A stretch of DNA of 49,619 bases from Nemertoderma westbladi (taxonomy: Eukaryota > Xenacoelomorpha > Nemertodermatida > Nemertodermatidae): contig JAUCBJ010008192.1 of assembly GCA_032718475.1 (NCBI GenBank), forward strand, positions 1 to 49,619, given 5' to 3'. A model generated the notes under the pieces. That model ran no database searches. It was not told the DNA's origin and saw only the letters and a list, made by a program, of their open reading frames with translations. Every line of letters begins with the position of its first letter. Within the stretch, counting starts at the first letter, position 1. The position numbers and the translations under genes were made by a program. Below are positions 1 through 9,627 of the stretch, piece after piece.

Positions 1-1495
1 AGGCAGCCGGTCAGGAGTTAACTGACGCCTGTGAGGCCGATTGTGTCCGGTAATTCCACTGGCCTCTAGTGGCCGGACCTCCGCATTGCTAATGTAATCC
101 ATAGTGGGGGTTGGGGGGTGCTTTTTTGCCGAGTCAGCTCTCGGGGCATTGATGATCGGGGTAATGATGCTGACGACAGCAGGCAATCATCCCAGGCATG
201 GAAATCGATCAATCTGCTTACTGGGCGGAAAAGCCAACCAACCACCAAGGTTAAGGCTGAATCACCAGCCGATCGCCTCAATGGTTGGAAAGCCCACTTT
301 GAAAAGCTCCTCAATAATGACAGGGTATTGCCTGATAACTTTATAGAAGTAAAAGTGTCTGAGTCTGTACTCCCAGATATTCCCATTGGCGATATCTCCT
401 TTGCAGAAGTGAAGGCTGCTGCAAAGAGCATTAAGACCAATCGTGCCAGTGGAGTAGATGGTGTTCCCCCTGAAGTCTTTAAAATACCTGAGTGTTTAAA
501 GCTCATCTATCCAATCATAGTAGACATGTACCGAACAACAAGAGTCCCACAAGAAATGAAAACAAATAAGTTGGTGCCAGTTCCCAAGAAGGGCAACCTA
601 ACACTCTATGGTTCTTTTCGGGGAATCTCATTGATCTCGATTGCTGCAAAGCTATACAATAGGATTCTATTAAATCGCATCAGGGATCCCATTGAGAGAC
701 TGCTCCGTGGAAATCAGAATGGGTTCCATAAAGGTCATGGGACCATGGAGCCCATTTTGGCACTTAGAAGGATAATTGAAGAGTTATCAAAAAAGAAGGA
801 TAATTGAAGAGTTATCAAAAAAGAAAGACAGACATCTGGCTGTTATCTTTGTTGACTTCTTCAAGGCCTTTGATTCAGTCTCTCGCTCACGTATGTTCAG
901 CATACTTTCATTATATGGGATTCCCGATGAAATTATTGCAGCAATCAGATCAGTATACGATGGTTCGACAACATTTGTGTCTACTGTTGACGGTGACACA
1001 GAACCATTTGAAGTGTTATGGGGCGTCCTCCAATGAGACACACTTGCACCATTCTTGTTCATTATTGTGGTTGACTATGTTCTACGCATGTCCTTAGATC
1101 ATTATAATGATGATGGGGTGATGATAACTCCACCTACTGGCTCCAGAAGTCGAGGAAATCCTGCCAAGTACCTAACTGATCTAGACTTTGCTGATGACTT
1201 AGGAGTACTCTCAGAATCATTAGAGGGAGCCCAACGGCTCCTCAGCTCATTAGAACATGCTGCTTCTAGTGTTGGTCTTTTTATTAACTCCAGAAAGACC
1301 AAAATTCTGACAGTTAACTTTGAAAGTCCTCAGCAAGTCTCTGATCGGATGAGCATAAGCTCAAAGGATGGTATGCTTGAGCATGTGGACGACTTCTGTT
1401 ACCTGGGATCATGGATCCGGAAGTCAGGTGAGGACCTTCGAATACGTAAGGGAAAGGCATGGGCAGCCTTGAATAGGCTTTCCAGGATTTGGAAG
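1..1495 (+). mobile_element. LINE copy 1, rearranged (5' piece inverted, 3' end missing)
   Basis: This is a copy of the same non-LTR element as the one at 31.3-35.3 kb. Bases 1-148 match 34716-34863 in the same orientation. From about 150 the sequence matches the reverse strand of that copy, so the 5' piece is inverted relative to the rest. Such an inversion is a known outcome of twin priming during LINE insertion. Homology stops near 1495, inside the region after the RT domain, and unrelated sequence follows. A missing 3' end is unusual for a LINE and implies a later deletion or rearrangement. Confidence 0.85.
150..1495 (+). pseudogene. LINE reverse transcriptase, broken
   Basis: This is a reverse transcriptase domain of an AP-endonuclease-type non-LTR retrotransposon. 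The fingers region with SGVDGVPPEVF, motif A (FVDFFKAFDS) and motif C (FADD) are recognisable. It is not functional as it stands. A 28-bp tandem duplication at about 772-828 shifts the frame. The motif B stretch carries a TGA at 1034-1036 where the second copy in this window encodes glycine, so this looks like a point mutation. The C-terminal part stops at about 1495. The reading frames are 118-807, 776-1036 and 1055-1495. The clade (I/Nimb/RTE-like) is not settled from sequence alone. Confidence 0.85.
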
Positions 1496-1500
1496 GTTGT

Positions 1501-1765
1501 CTACAGGTCACTAAAGTCACTAAAGGGTGTCATCTTTTCCACCAAAGCGGTTATAGGTACTTCAGGAAGAGGTTGCATTGTCATAATAATACGGACAGGC
1601 TTCATAACCACTACTATTATCGGTAGTTTGTGGGAGGTATCGCCTCTAAATGCAGGCTCGTACAATCGGATCTTAGTTCCCACACCCATATTGGGTTGAA
1701 ATATATTGCGACTCTGCTCGTTGCCATGATTTATAACAATAAACATCATCGATGATGTCAAATCT
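1501..1765 (-). CDS. Candidate terminal exon of an unrecognised gene
   Basis: An open stretch of about 88 codons on the minus strand starts right after a good acceptor (T-run then CAG at 1766-1768) and ends at a TAG at 1501-1503. The peptide is well mixed, with NMGVGTKIRLYEPAF followed by a valine/isoleucine-rich strand, and looks like a beta-rich domain rather than random translation. An OB-fold-like piece is possible, but I do not recognise the family. The LINE copy to its left begins only about 6 bases beyond the stop, so that insertion may have cut the gene or supplied its end. The stretch contains a 9-bp tandem repeat (FSD FSD) just before the stop. Transcript data would decide. Confidence 0.4.
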
Positions 1766-1769
1766 CTGA

Positions 1770-2575
1770 AAAAAATGTATTTAAAATAAAATATATTTTT
1801 CAAAAGTACATGACCATATAAGAAATTCCACAAATAATAGACATGATATAATAAATAAAAAAATAGAAACACACGTATGGAAATTTAAAAATTTTCAAAT
1901 TAAGAGTCTTTCCAAAAAAAGTAACTTCTATTTATAAAAAATAAAAAACTATCAAGATATGATGCGTATTATTTAGGTATCTCATCAAAAATAAAACAAA
2001 ATAATTTCAAATAAAATTAAACCTCACAAAAGGAAAAACTGCTGCGTTAGAGCAAAACATATTTCGATAAATTAATTAGCAAAAGCCAACACACCTACGC
2101 TACATCAATTTATTAAAGATTATTATATCAAAGAATATCACGGCAGTTCTAACATTTGTAAACTTCAATTCAAAAAAACTTCGATTTAAAAAAAATCCAT
2201 CGATTTAAAAACTGCAAAATAGAATACACTTACAGATTAGCATATAAAAATTACTTTTAATTTCCATAACTATTACTCCAATTAGAAATATTGATAATAA
2301 TCAAAAATGGAATATGTACAACTTCCATACAGTATATTTCATCTACATTTCATCACTACATTTGAGAGTAAGAAAAAAGACAAAATGAAAACAAACATGC
2401 TTAACTCCGAGGAAACGCGAAATCTCACAAATACCCAGGTCTACCAACACATGAAGTATCTCCTTCAATGACTTACTACGAATCTCACTACCGAAAAATT
2501 AACAGAAAAAAACATAATAACTAATAACGTAATGAATATTAAATACTTACAAGAAATACACCATTGTGTTATAAT
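1770..2575. other. AT-rich stretch without recognised features
   Basis: Low-complexity AT-rich DNA. It could be an intron between the ORF at 2581-2733 and the candidate exon at 1501-1765, since both lie on the minus strand. No splice donor links them convincingly. Confidence 0.4.
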
Positions 2576-2580
2576 TAGGC

Positions 2581-2733
2581 CTAGCCCTTTTTAGCTGCTT
2601 TAGCAGCCGTAGATTTATTCAATTTCTTTGATTTTAATCCATTTAAAACGTGCACGACTCGACATTCCAGGAAACAATCCTCTACTCTTGTCCTCGCTGA
2701 CAAAACGTCGGCAAGGCCGATTATTGCTGCCAT
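2581..2733 (-). CDS. Small 50-codon ORF, unknown
   Basis: ATG at 2731-2733, stop TAG at 2581-2583. The protein begins MAAIIGLADVLSAR, has two cysteines in the middle (DCFLEC) and a lysine/alanine-rich tail (KSTAAKAAKKG). The composition is protein-like: an amphipathic N-terminal helix and a basic tail. A possible splice acceptor (TTATAG) lies directly upstream of the ATG. It could be a microprotein gene, a first coding exon, or a chance ORF in AT-rich DNA. I recognise no family. Confidence 0.35.
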   Translation of the reverse strand: MAAIIGLADVLSARTRVEDCFLECRVVHVLNGLKSKKLNKSTAAKAAKKG

Positions 2734-2759
2734 TCTATAACAAAAATATAAATATACTA

Positions 2760-3345
2760 GAGTTGGAGCAGCCTAGAGTTGGTCAGTCGTAAAAACTGAT
2801 ATCAGAAATGAAATCAGAGACCTAGAAAACCCCCATAGCGAATGTTTTTTTTATTACATAATATGCTTCCTTATTTTTTGACAAACAGACTGACAGACAA
2901 ACAGACATACATACAGACACAGACAGCCTAGACTTGGTCAGTCTTAAAAACTGACATCAGAAATGAAATCAGAGACCTAGAAAACCACCATAGCGAATGT
3001 TTTTATTACATAAGATGCTTCCTTATTTTTTGACAAACAGACTGACAGACAAACAGACATACATACACACACAGTCAGCCTAGAGTTGGTCAGTCGTAAA
3101 TAAGGACATCAGAAATGAAATCAGAGACCTAGAAAACCCCATAGAGAATGTTTTTTTTTACATAATATGCGTCCTTATTTTTTGACAGACAGACTGACAG
3201 ACAAACAGAAATACATACAGACACAGACAGCCTGGAGTTGGTCAGTCCTAAAAACTGACATCAGAAATGAAATCACCAACCCTTAAAACCCCCAAAGCGA
3301 GAATGTTAGTAGATTTAATTCTTTCTTAAGTCTTGACAGACAAAC
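2760..3345. repeat. Tandem repeat, about 152-155 bp unit, four copies
   Basis: Units begin near 2771, 2926, 3078 and 3230. Each contains an AGAC/ATAC-rich microsatellite, GCCTAGAGTTGGTCAGT, a GAAATGAAATCAGAGACC block and a T-run. Copies differ by several substitutions and small indels, so the array is moderately old. Confidence 0.9.
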
Positions 3346-3707
3346 TGACAGGAAGACCGACAGACATCAGTCTGTGGGGAACACATACAATCTTGAATCA
3401 GTAGTGAAAGGGTTAAGCATAGCTGCATAGACCTTGCTTCTTTGTATCTTGACGTAGTGGACAGCGGCCTTGTATTGTACATATCCAACCAGTGTGTATC
3501 TCTCTCTCTGGGAAGCCAAGCACATACTGTAGACTCCATTATGTGGTTTACTTGTACTGGTATGTAGTAGGTGCCATCAGGTCAAGGCTTGGTTATTGGT
3601 TACCAGCCTGCCACCCTGCTGTACTCTCTCTGTATACATTAGACTTAACACAGCAGACCCAGCAATGAGTCATCAATGTGTCATAAATACATAAATACAA
3701 GTTAGTT
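3346..3707. other. No recognised feature
   Basis: Unique-looking sequence between two tandem arrays. Short ORFs on the minus strand have no support beyond being open. Confidence 0.4.
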
Positions 3708-3862
3708 ATACAAGTTGCGTCAACTATACAAACAACTACCGACGAAACACCAACTTTACAAACAATTACTGACAAAACACCTACTGTACAAACAACTACA
3801 CTGGCGAAACACCAACTATACAAACAAACTGACGAAACTCATATTTTACAAACAACTACTGC
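3708..3862. repeat. Minisatellite, about 33 bp unit, five copies
   Basis: Units of the type ACAAACAACTACTGACGAAA followed by CACCAACTAT recur from about 3708 to 3862 with substitutions. The last copy is truncated. Confidence 0.8.
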
Positions 3863-4475
3863 AAGAATGCTTAGAGCCGAAACGAAATTGATAGAATTTG
3901 GTTTGGGGCCAGATGAAGCTGTAAAGGGGAGGCGGCGGTGCCCAGTTGCCACCGATATTTTACCGCCGAACATGGAGCACCAGATGGGCAAGTACATCGG
4001 AACATCGCTGTTGGGGAACGATTGGGGAACGGGGAGTATTTGATGACAGATGACCTATCGATTATATATCTTTATGAACGTCAAAAGGGAGAGCGCATGT
4101 TACTGCCTAAAAAAAAAAAGTAACCCTACCTGTAGGCTACATAACTTTTCAGTGTTTGATCCCATAACTTTACAGTTTTGTGGCTTAATTTACATGCACT
4201 ACCAACGTTCGTTCGTGTAACAACTAAGTTACTTATACTTGTGTTACAGGCCACTCTGATCAGCAAAATACTACACAAAGTATCGTATATAATTTATTGT
4301 ATTACAAGTTTACCGATGTACAATTTTAACATATGTTCAATTTTACCGTATGTAAATAGTTTTTATTATATTACAGTATAATAATATTCTGTAATTTAGG
4401 AAGGACCTACGTGTTTTATACAGTAATAGCTCAATTTATTATAATAGCTAATATAAGTTCAATATAACGTCGTGT
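3863..4475. other. No recognised feature
   Basis: AT-rich. Two short plus-strand ORFs (3938-4123, 4178-4381) have biased composition and no recognisable motif, so I do not call them genes. Confidence 0.4.
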
Positions 4476-4539
4476 ATAACGGTATACCTTTTTTTCGTGC
4501 CATTTACCATAATGGCACGAAAAGAAGTTATACCGTTAT
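4476..4539. repeat. Long hairpin (inverted repeat), 29-bp arms
   Basis: Arms at 4476-4504 and 4511-4539 are near-perfect reverse complements around a six-base loop. The arms carry ATAACGGTATA and TTCGTGCCATT. It resembles the remains of a small foldback or MITE element. No target duplication is apparent. Confidence 0.8.
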
Positions 4540-4954
4540 TTAATTAAATAAACGTTTCACTGCAGTTAAATTGTGTAATGCTGCATTTCCAGTATTTAAT
4601 CAATAAAATATTTATCTACTAATTATTAAAAGCAAAGAAATGTGTGTATTATTCCAATTTTATTTTCTCTTAATTTCAAACCCTCTTTTATATTTTCTTT
4701 CCCTTTCGCCATTGTTCTCTTTTTTAACGCAACACGTGGGCGTGGGGTGGGCCTTCGCGCTGCACGAGAGTGAGTTAGTAAGGCTAGATGACAATATATT
4801 TAGCACTACCTAGCGGCGGACCACGAAATTGTGCGACACCAGAAACTGCCTCATTTAATCGAGACCAAAGATTAGACCGACAGACGACATACCGTCAGAC
4901 AAACAGACCGACAGACACGAGGTTGAGATAGTGATACTTGTAAGCTAAGATCGA
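4540..4954. other. No recognised feature
   Basis: AT-rich sequence with a short AGACAGACAGAC-type stretch near 4875-4920 that resembles the microsatellite inside the 2.8-3.3 kb array. Confidence 0.35.
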
Positions 4955-5072
4955 TAACTTTCTTGTCTTTTTCTTTCCTTTCCGTCCTTTCCCTTTTTAT
5001 CCTTCCATTTCTTTCCCCTTTTCTTTTGCCCCCCTTTTTCCTCCTTTGTTATCATTTTTTCTTCCCCCCTCC
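4955..5072. repeat. Polypyrimidine tract, about 115 bp
   Basis: Almost pure C/T on the plus strand (CTTTCCTTTCC and CCCCTTTT motifs). Such tracts can adopt triplex structures and often mark old retroelement tails. It lies just before the tRNA-like segment. Confidence 0.7.
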
Positions 5073-5096
5073 AATCAGGCTATCTTACCCCAGCCC

Positions 5097-5152
5097 TAGC
5101 ACAGTCGGTAAATCGTTGGAAATTATATGTAGTAGGTATTGAGTTCGAATCC
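5097..5152 (+). repeat. tRNA-like segment (RNA polymerase III A and B boxes), probable SINE head
   Basis: An A-box-like TAGCACAGTCGG (5097-5108) and a B-box-like GTTCGAATCC (5143-5152) are spaced as in a tRNA. The acceptor and T-stem arms do not pair properly, so this is not a working tRNA gene. A tRNA-derived SINE head is the best reading. The extent of the element is unclear. Confidence 0.45.
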
Positions 5153-5339
5153 TTGTAGGTGCGAATTATTTTTTGTGCAGAATTTCAACTCATTTAAATT
5201 AACCGCTACAAATTAAATTGCATTTGCTCGAAGTAGATTAACCAATGGGACTGTAGTTATTAGATAGTAACCAATGTCGTGCAAGTTATATATTCGCTGG
5301 ACCAATAGTTATCTTTAAAAACCTATTAGAACTCATAGA

Positions 5340-5540
5340 ACAATCGAGAATTTTCTCGATTGATTGCAGCACAAATTTGCTATAAAAGGTGCGATTTCGT
5401 TCATTAGTTATCTCTCTTTCTTTCACTTAGATATAATTAATCTCTCTCATTTAGTATACAATCATTCTTGCTTTAGATTATCACTTATTAGTTATCTATT
5501 AGTTTCTTGTTACGTTTATGTATATATTCTGTAATAAAGT
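5340..5540 (+). promoter_or_regulatory. TATA box and AATAAA signal, LTR-like or promoter-like
   Basis: TATAAAAGG at 5381-5389 is followed by a pyrimidine-rich region and an AATAAA at 5533-5538 about 150 bp later, a spacing typical of U3/R/U5 of an LTR. A short perfect hairpin (AATCGAGA / TCTCGATT) sits upstream at 5342-5360. No matching second LTR or coding region was found nearby, so this is a solo-LTR or promoter candidate only. Confidence 0.3.
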
Positions 5541-6031
5541 TAGAAATACTTGTTACATCTGTTTTCCTATCATGCTTCACCACGGTGAACTTAACTGAGG
5601 GACAGGATGGCAGGCTAAACATCGGGCCACAGCAGTGAACGGGAACATCTGAGGAATGTAGAAGGAGACAACCCGCAATATCATTCTTGAGTTATTCGCC
5701 CATCGCCTGAAAGGTTAGACAGCGTTCAATGCCTTGCTACCTAAGTAAAAGACCAAAGATCGAAGGTAGAGGTAGTGACACGCTGTGCGCTAAAATGACA
5801 TCTAGGGACCGTACTGTCTTAATTCAGAGAAAACCCGCAGTGGACCTTCATATTCCTACGGGGGAGAGGAGAGCAGGCAGAGATACTAGTATACAGATAG
5901 GACGTAGGCACACCGGTACAAGGCATACACATTGGTAGGGTGCAGCAAACTGTACGCCTAACTCTTGCTAAGTGCAGGTGCGTCTGTGACTATTTGTAGT
6001 ACAACGGTGTCCATTGCATTAGAACTTGTAG
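5541..6031. other. No recognised feature
   Basis: A 69-codon open frame at 5729-5938 is arginine/threonine-rich and unlike any family I know. I leave it uncalled. Confidence 0.35.
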
Positions 6032-6039
6032 GCCAGGAG
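6032..6039. repeat. Target-site duplication, left (GCCAGGAG)
   Basis: The eight bases GCCAGGAG directly precede the P-like element and recur exactly at 7952-7959 directly after it. Eight-base duplications are characteristic of P-element insertion. Confidence 0.85.
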
Positions 6040-6101
6040 CATAGCGACCTTTAATAAAGACCTGGCAGGCGTGCACTACTGGCTGCTGACTGAAGGCTGA
6101 A
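6040..6101 (+). repeat. Left terminal inverted repeat of P-like element
   Basis: It pairs with 7890-7951. It contains CCTTTAATAAAG and CCTGGCAGGCGTGCAC, both present in the opposite orientation at the right end. Confidence 0.88.
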
Positions 6102-6381
6102 ATTTTGCAGTACTGCAGTAGTTCGTAGTTGGACTGTTAGAACTGTAGAAGGCCTACTGTCAACTTCCATTGTAGACTGTAGTGACTGTAGAAATGTTAT
6201 AGACAAGCTTGTAGAAGCCTGCCAAGCACAGCACAGTCAATGTACCGGTACCGTCTGACCATAGCTACGGCGACAGCCTACCGCCACCGTCAACCGGTAG
6301 GCGGTAGAGTGCCCTAAGATAGTACTGTAGTAGGCCTACTTTAGCCTACGGCCTATGCAGGTAGTTTGAAGTACCTAGGCT

Positions 6382-6672
6382 ATGCCTTTGAAGTGTTGCG
6401 TTCCTAAATGCCGGACTGGCTATGACGAGGTCACTCAAGAGAGACAGGAGGCTGCTGGAAGCATCACACTTAAAATACCGATGTATAGGTTGCCACACAA
6501 CCTCGACCAACGGAACGAGTGGCTTGCTGTTATCCCCCGAGAGAACACACCGGATACTAAATACACCACCGTCTGCGCTTTGCATTGGCCTTCAGATTGT
6601 CAGATGGTTCAGGTAAGGGGTAAAGATCGTCCAGCGGATCCACCAAGCTGCCAAGTGTGTGGCCAGGTTTAA
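6382..6672 (+). CDS. THAP zinc-finger domain of P-like transposase (fragment)
   Basis: This open frame of 96 codons begins MPLKCCVPKC. THAP domains bind DNA through a C2CH zinc site. Visible ligands are C5/C6 and C10 near the N-terminus and C65-x2-H68 (CALHW), with the conserved tryptophan at W47 and a P-rich end (DRPADPPS). The domain length of about 85 residues is normal. It lies just inside the left terminal repeat, where the transposase N-terminus is expected. After the domain the frame ends. The proline-rich continuation typical of the family appears in another frame at about 6670-6740, so there is a frameshift. A CAG/GTAAGG donor-like site at 6612 could be used for splicing, but the domain continues past it in frame. 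Confidence 0.85.
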   Translation: MPLKCCVPKCRTGYDEVTQERQEAAGSITLKIPMYRLPHNLDQRNEWLAVIPRENTPDTKYTTVCALHWPSDCQMVQVRGKDRPADPPSCQVCGQV

Positions 6673-6747
6673 AACCGAGTTTAATTCCTATCCCACCTCC
6701 AAAACCGAGAGCCACCAAAAACGAGCTGCGCCATCATCTCGAATGTT

Positions 6748-7238
6748 ATGGAAGATGAACTTGCAATATTTAACCAGTTGGATTCTATGAACGTAAGTGA
6801 GATTAATACTGATTCCCTGAAGAAAAAAATTCCTTCACTCCCTTTTTCATTTGTGGTGTTTTGTGGACTTGGTGGCAGTAAATTGGATAATTGGATAATA
6901 TCGGCGATTTGGATGAGTATGTATCCAAAGAAAATTTAATGGCTCTTATATACATAGCTGGCTATGTATCTCGTAAATATGCTGAGACAGCAGATGGCAC
7001 ATTTAATTACTACAATAGTTATGGAACCTATCTGAATCGACTAGACCGTGGCGGTCTGCGAAAGCCTAATGATAACATGTCCCAGTTTACCATATACTGC
7101 TTCATATTTTTTTCAAGTACTTGTTCATTGTTTTGCCGTAAATCACTATCAGAATTATTTTTAGATCTTGGAAGCAAGTACAACCTTGAAGTTAGTGAGA
7201 TGAACGCTAGGATTCTAGCAAATATTATTTTTAAATAA
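6748..7238 (+). pseudogene. P-type transposase C-terminal remnant
   Basis: Two overlapping frames (6748-6939 and 6891-7238) form one decayed coding stretch, with a frame change near 6890 at a short GGATAATT repeat. The second frame has LIYIAGYVSRKY, then YLNRLDRGGLRKPND, then a CRK-containing segment and a closing LANIIFK. These are the blocks I associate with the C-terminal end of THAP/P-type transposases. The RNase H-like catalytic core that should lie between the THAP domain and this end is absent, so the product could not cut DNA. Confidence 0.7.
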
Positions 7239-7889
7239 TGTCTGTCACTTGAAAACCCCGCATTCGTCAAAGGAAGCAAAACAAAAAGTAATAAAACTTA
7301 GCACTACTGGTGGAGAGGACGTGTGATGTTACAATATTTTAATAATACCGGTATATATACTGTATACATAATATTTTAATAATCTGTGCATAATTTTTTA
7401 CTGAAAAGTGTTGGTAGTGAAAAAAACATGTAACCATAGATCCGAAATGCCTTCAAAATGTTACAGATCGAATCACCACCTCAAATAACCTCAGAGACCT
7501 GGAAATTACATTCATTTGACCAACTATTGGCGATGCGAAAATTTCAAAATTTCGTCAACTAGGATGAAAAGTGCTGGGAATAAATATCGAACGATATATC
7601 CAAAACGAAAAAAGATCTGAACAATCGGATTCTTTGAAGAATTCTGCACAAAACCTAATGAAAAAAACAGAAATCGATTTCTTGAGCCAACATCCGTAAC
7701 ATTAACAATTCGTTTTTTTTTTTAACTATTTAGTCATATTATTGCTGTCTGGGCTAATTATTTTGGCCACTAACTGTACGTTTCGTTGTAAAATATGTAT
7801 TTTTAAGAGTTTGCCTGTTCTATATTTAAAATTCGCTACATTTAGATAACGGTAAAAGTCGAAAAACAACAATAATCGTCATACAAATG

Positions 7890-7951
7890 TTCAGCCTCCA
7901 GTCAGTGGCCAGTTGTGCACGCCTGCCAGGCCTTTATTAAAGGTCGCTTTG
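7890..7951 (-). repeat. Right terminal inverted repeat of P-like element
   Basis: Reverse complement of 6040-6101 with about six mismatches. The exact target duplication GCCAGGAG follows at 7952-7959. Confidence 0.88.
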
Positions 7952-7959
7952 GCCAGGAG
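7952..7959. repeat. Target-site duplication, right (GCCAGGAG)
   Basis: Exact copy of 6032-6039. Confidence 0.85.
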
Positions 7960-9069
7960 GGTTACTGTGTTTTACCTGAATTAGGATTGTACCGTTCAGG
8001 CGGTAGGGCAGTTTACAACTAGGCGCGAAATAAATTGAGGCTATTTAGGGATACTAACATCTACCGTGTCCCCGCCAACATTCTGTTAGGAAGTTGCCAT
8101 ACCCATCTAGGCAACCAAAATGCCTGGCTAGCTATTAGTAACCGTACGCCTACTGTAGTAAACTAACACATTTCTTCTTAGTATTAGGGACCTGGTAAAT
8201 TAAATTGCCGAATTCTAGGCGTAGTATTAACCTTATGCCTGAATTTGAGTCCTGGAAATACACAAAAGGGGAAGGAGCCTTATCATTCGTGAGTATTGGA
8301 CCTACAAGTTACAAAATTAGAATATTCGTAAAATGTACACCAGACCCAGTAATTATATATATGAAGGAGCAGAACTGACTTTGACTGTTTAGAATTAAGA
8401 CACGCGCGCGTTAGAAATTATTTACACCTCAAAATATATAAAATTAACTTTTGTCCGTACTGCGCTTTGCCCGCTAGTTAGACATCTCCAGATCTCTGCA
8501 CCTAGCTAGCGTCTCTCTATCCCAACCATATAAATCACACCGCGGCAAGGTATACGAGCCCCTTAGTCCGTCAGTGAGTCAGCCTGATTTAGGATTCGCT
8601 GCGCGGGATTTTGTTTTATCGAAGTTTGTCCGTTCGTAGACTGTTTTCTGCCTCACCGGTTATAAGAGACCGATACTGCAATATATATTCGCTTACTTGG
8701 AGTTTACTGTTTTGGTGAGAAGGTCGGATTATGATTTGATTCACAAACTTTACAGTAGGATATTGCAGGTATTAGGTACGTCTCTTCCATTTAACAACAT
8801 TATTGGTTTAAGAAGTGAGCTAGTAGCGGAGTAAGGGAGAGAGGTCAGGGAGAGTTTGAAGCCAGGAAAACTCCGCACTGGGACAGCAAACTGACAAACA
8901 CACTGACACGTGAGAAGGAAGAACGACTCACTGAGGTTGTTAGGGACAGCAAGAGCCTCAACATACTTAGTGTTCCATCATACAAGAAAGCGAAGCTGGA
9001 AATTTTCAGATCATTATGTTAATTGTTGATTAAAGTGTACGCCGAAGGTTAGTATAAATTAAATTACAA
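7960..9069. other. No recognised feature
   Basis: Mixed-composition sequence. It contains a CG-alternating run (ACGCGCGCG near 8401) and ATATAAATC near 8528. Neither is enough to call a promoter. Confidence 0.4.
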
Positions 9070-9418
9070 TTTTAAACGTTGCCGTTTAAAATGGCCTATC
9101 TGTGAATTGACAAAATCATGTAGAGTTAGGGCATTTTAAACGGCACCGTTTAAAATGGCCTATCTGTAAATTGACAAAATCATGTAGAGTTGGGCCATTT
9201 TAAACGGCACCGTTTAAAATGGCCTATCTGTAAATTGACAAAATCATGTAGAGTTAGGGCATTTTAAACGGCACCGTTTAAAATGGCCTATCTGTAAATT
9301 GACAAAATCATGTAGAGTTGGGCCATTTTAAATGGCACCGTTTAAAATGGCATATCTGTAAATTGACAAAATCATGTAGAATTAGGGCATTTTAAACGGC
9401 ACCGTTTAAAATGGCCTA
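9070..9418. repeat. Palindromic satellite, exact 64-bp unit
   Basis: The junction ACCGTTTAAAATGG recurs at 9081 (variant), 9145, 9209, 9273, 9337 and 9401, each 64 bp apart. Each junction is the centre of a palindrome CATTTTAAACGG-CACCGTTTAAAATG. Successive units alternate between AGGGCATTT and GGGCCATTT, so the real period is 128 bp. The first boundary is degenerate. Confidence 0.93.
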
Positions 9419-9627
9419 AGTCTAGATGCTTCAAATTTATTATTCAATTACAAATGAAATTAAATTATTTAATTGTACTGGCTCGGAACGTTGAAAATTT
9501 ATATATTTCATTTTCAAAAATAGATCTAGTCGACAGCAAATTTTTCCAGCTTTCCAGTGATATTTATAACTCAATTTTTTCAAAAAAATCACTTAGCGCC
9601 TTTTTAACGCCACCCGACGATACATAC

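Larger units (their letters stand above)
6040..7951 (+). mobile_element. P-like DNA transposon, 1912 bp, internally decayed
   Basis: The ends are 62-bp terminal inverted repeats (6040-6101 and 7890-7951) with about six mismatches. They begin CATAGCGACC and, on the other strand, CAAAGCGACC. An exact 8-bp target duplication flanks the element. Inside are a THAP DNA-binding domain and a stretch resembling the C-terminal end of P-element transposases. The catalytic middle is missing. THAP domain, CA-starting ends and 8-bp duplication together match the P superfamily. With no catalytic region it must have moved with a transposase supplied in trans, or decayed after insertion. Confidence 0.88.

Noticed and set aside
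66-506. Minus-strand 146-codon ORF repeated at 32743-33213
   Set aside because: It is the antisense frame of the LINE coding region in both copies.
5097-5152. Functional tRNA gene
   Set aside because: A and B boxes are present but acceptor and T-arm do not pair.
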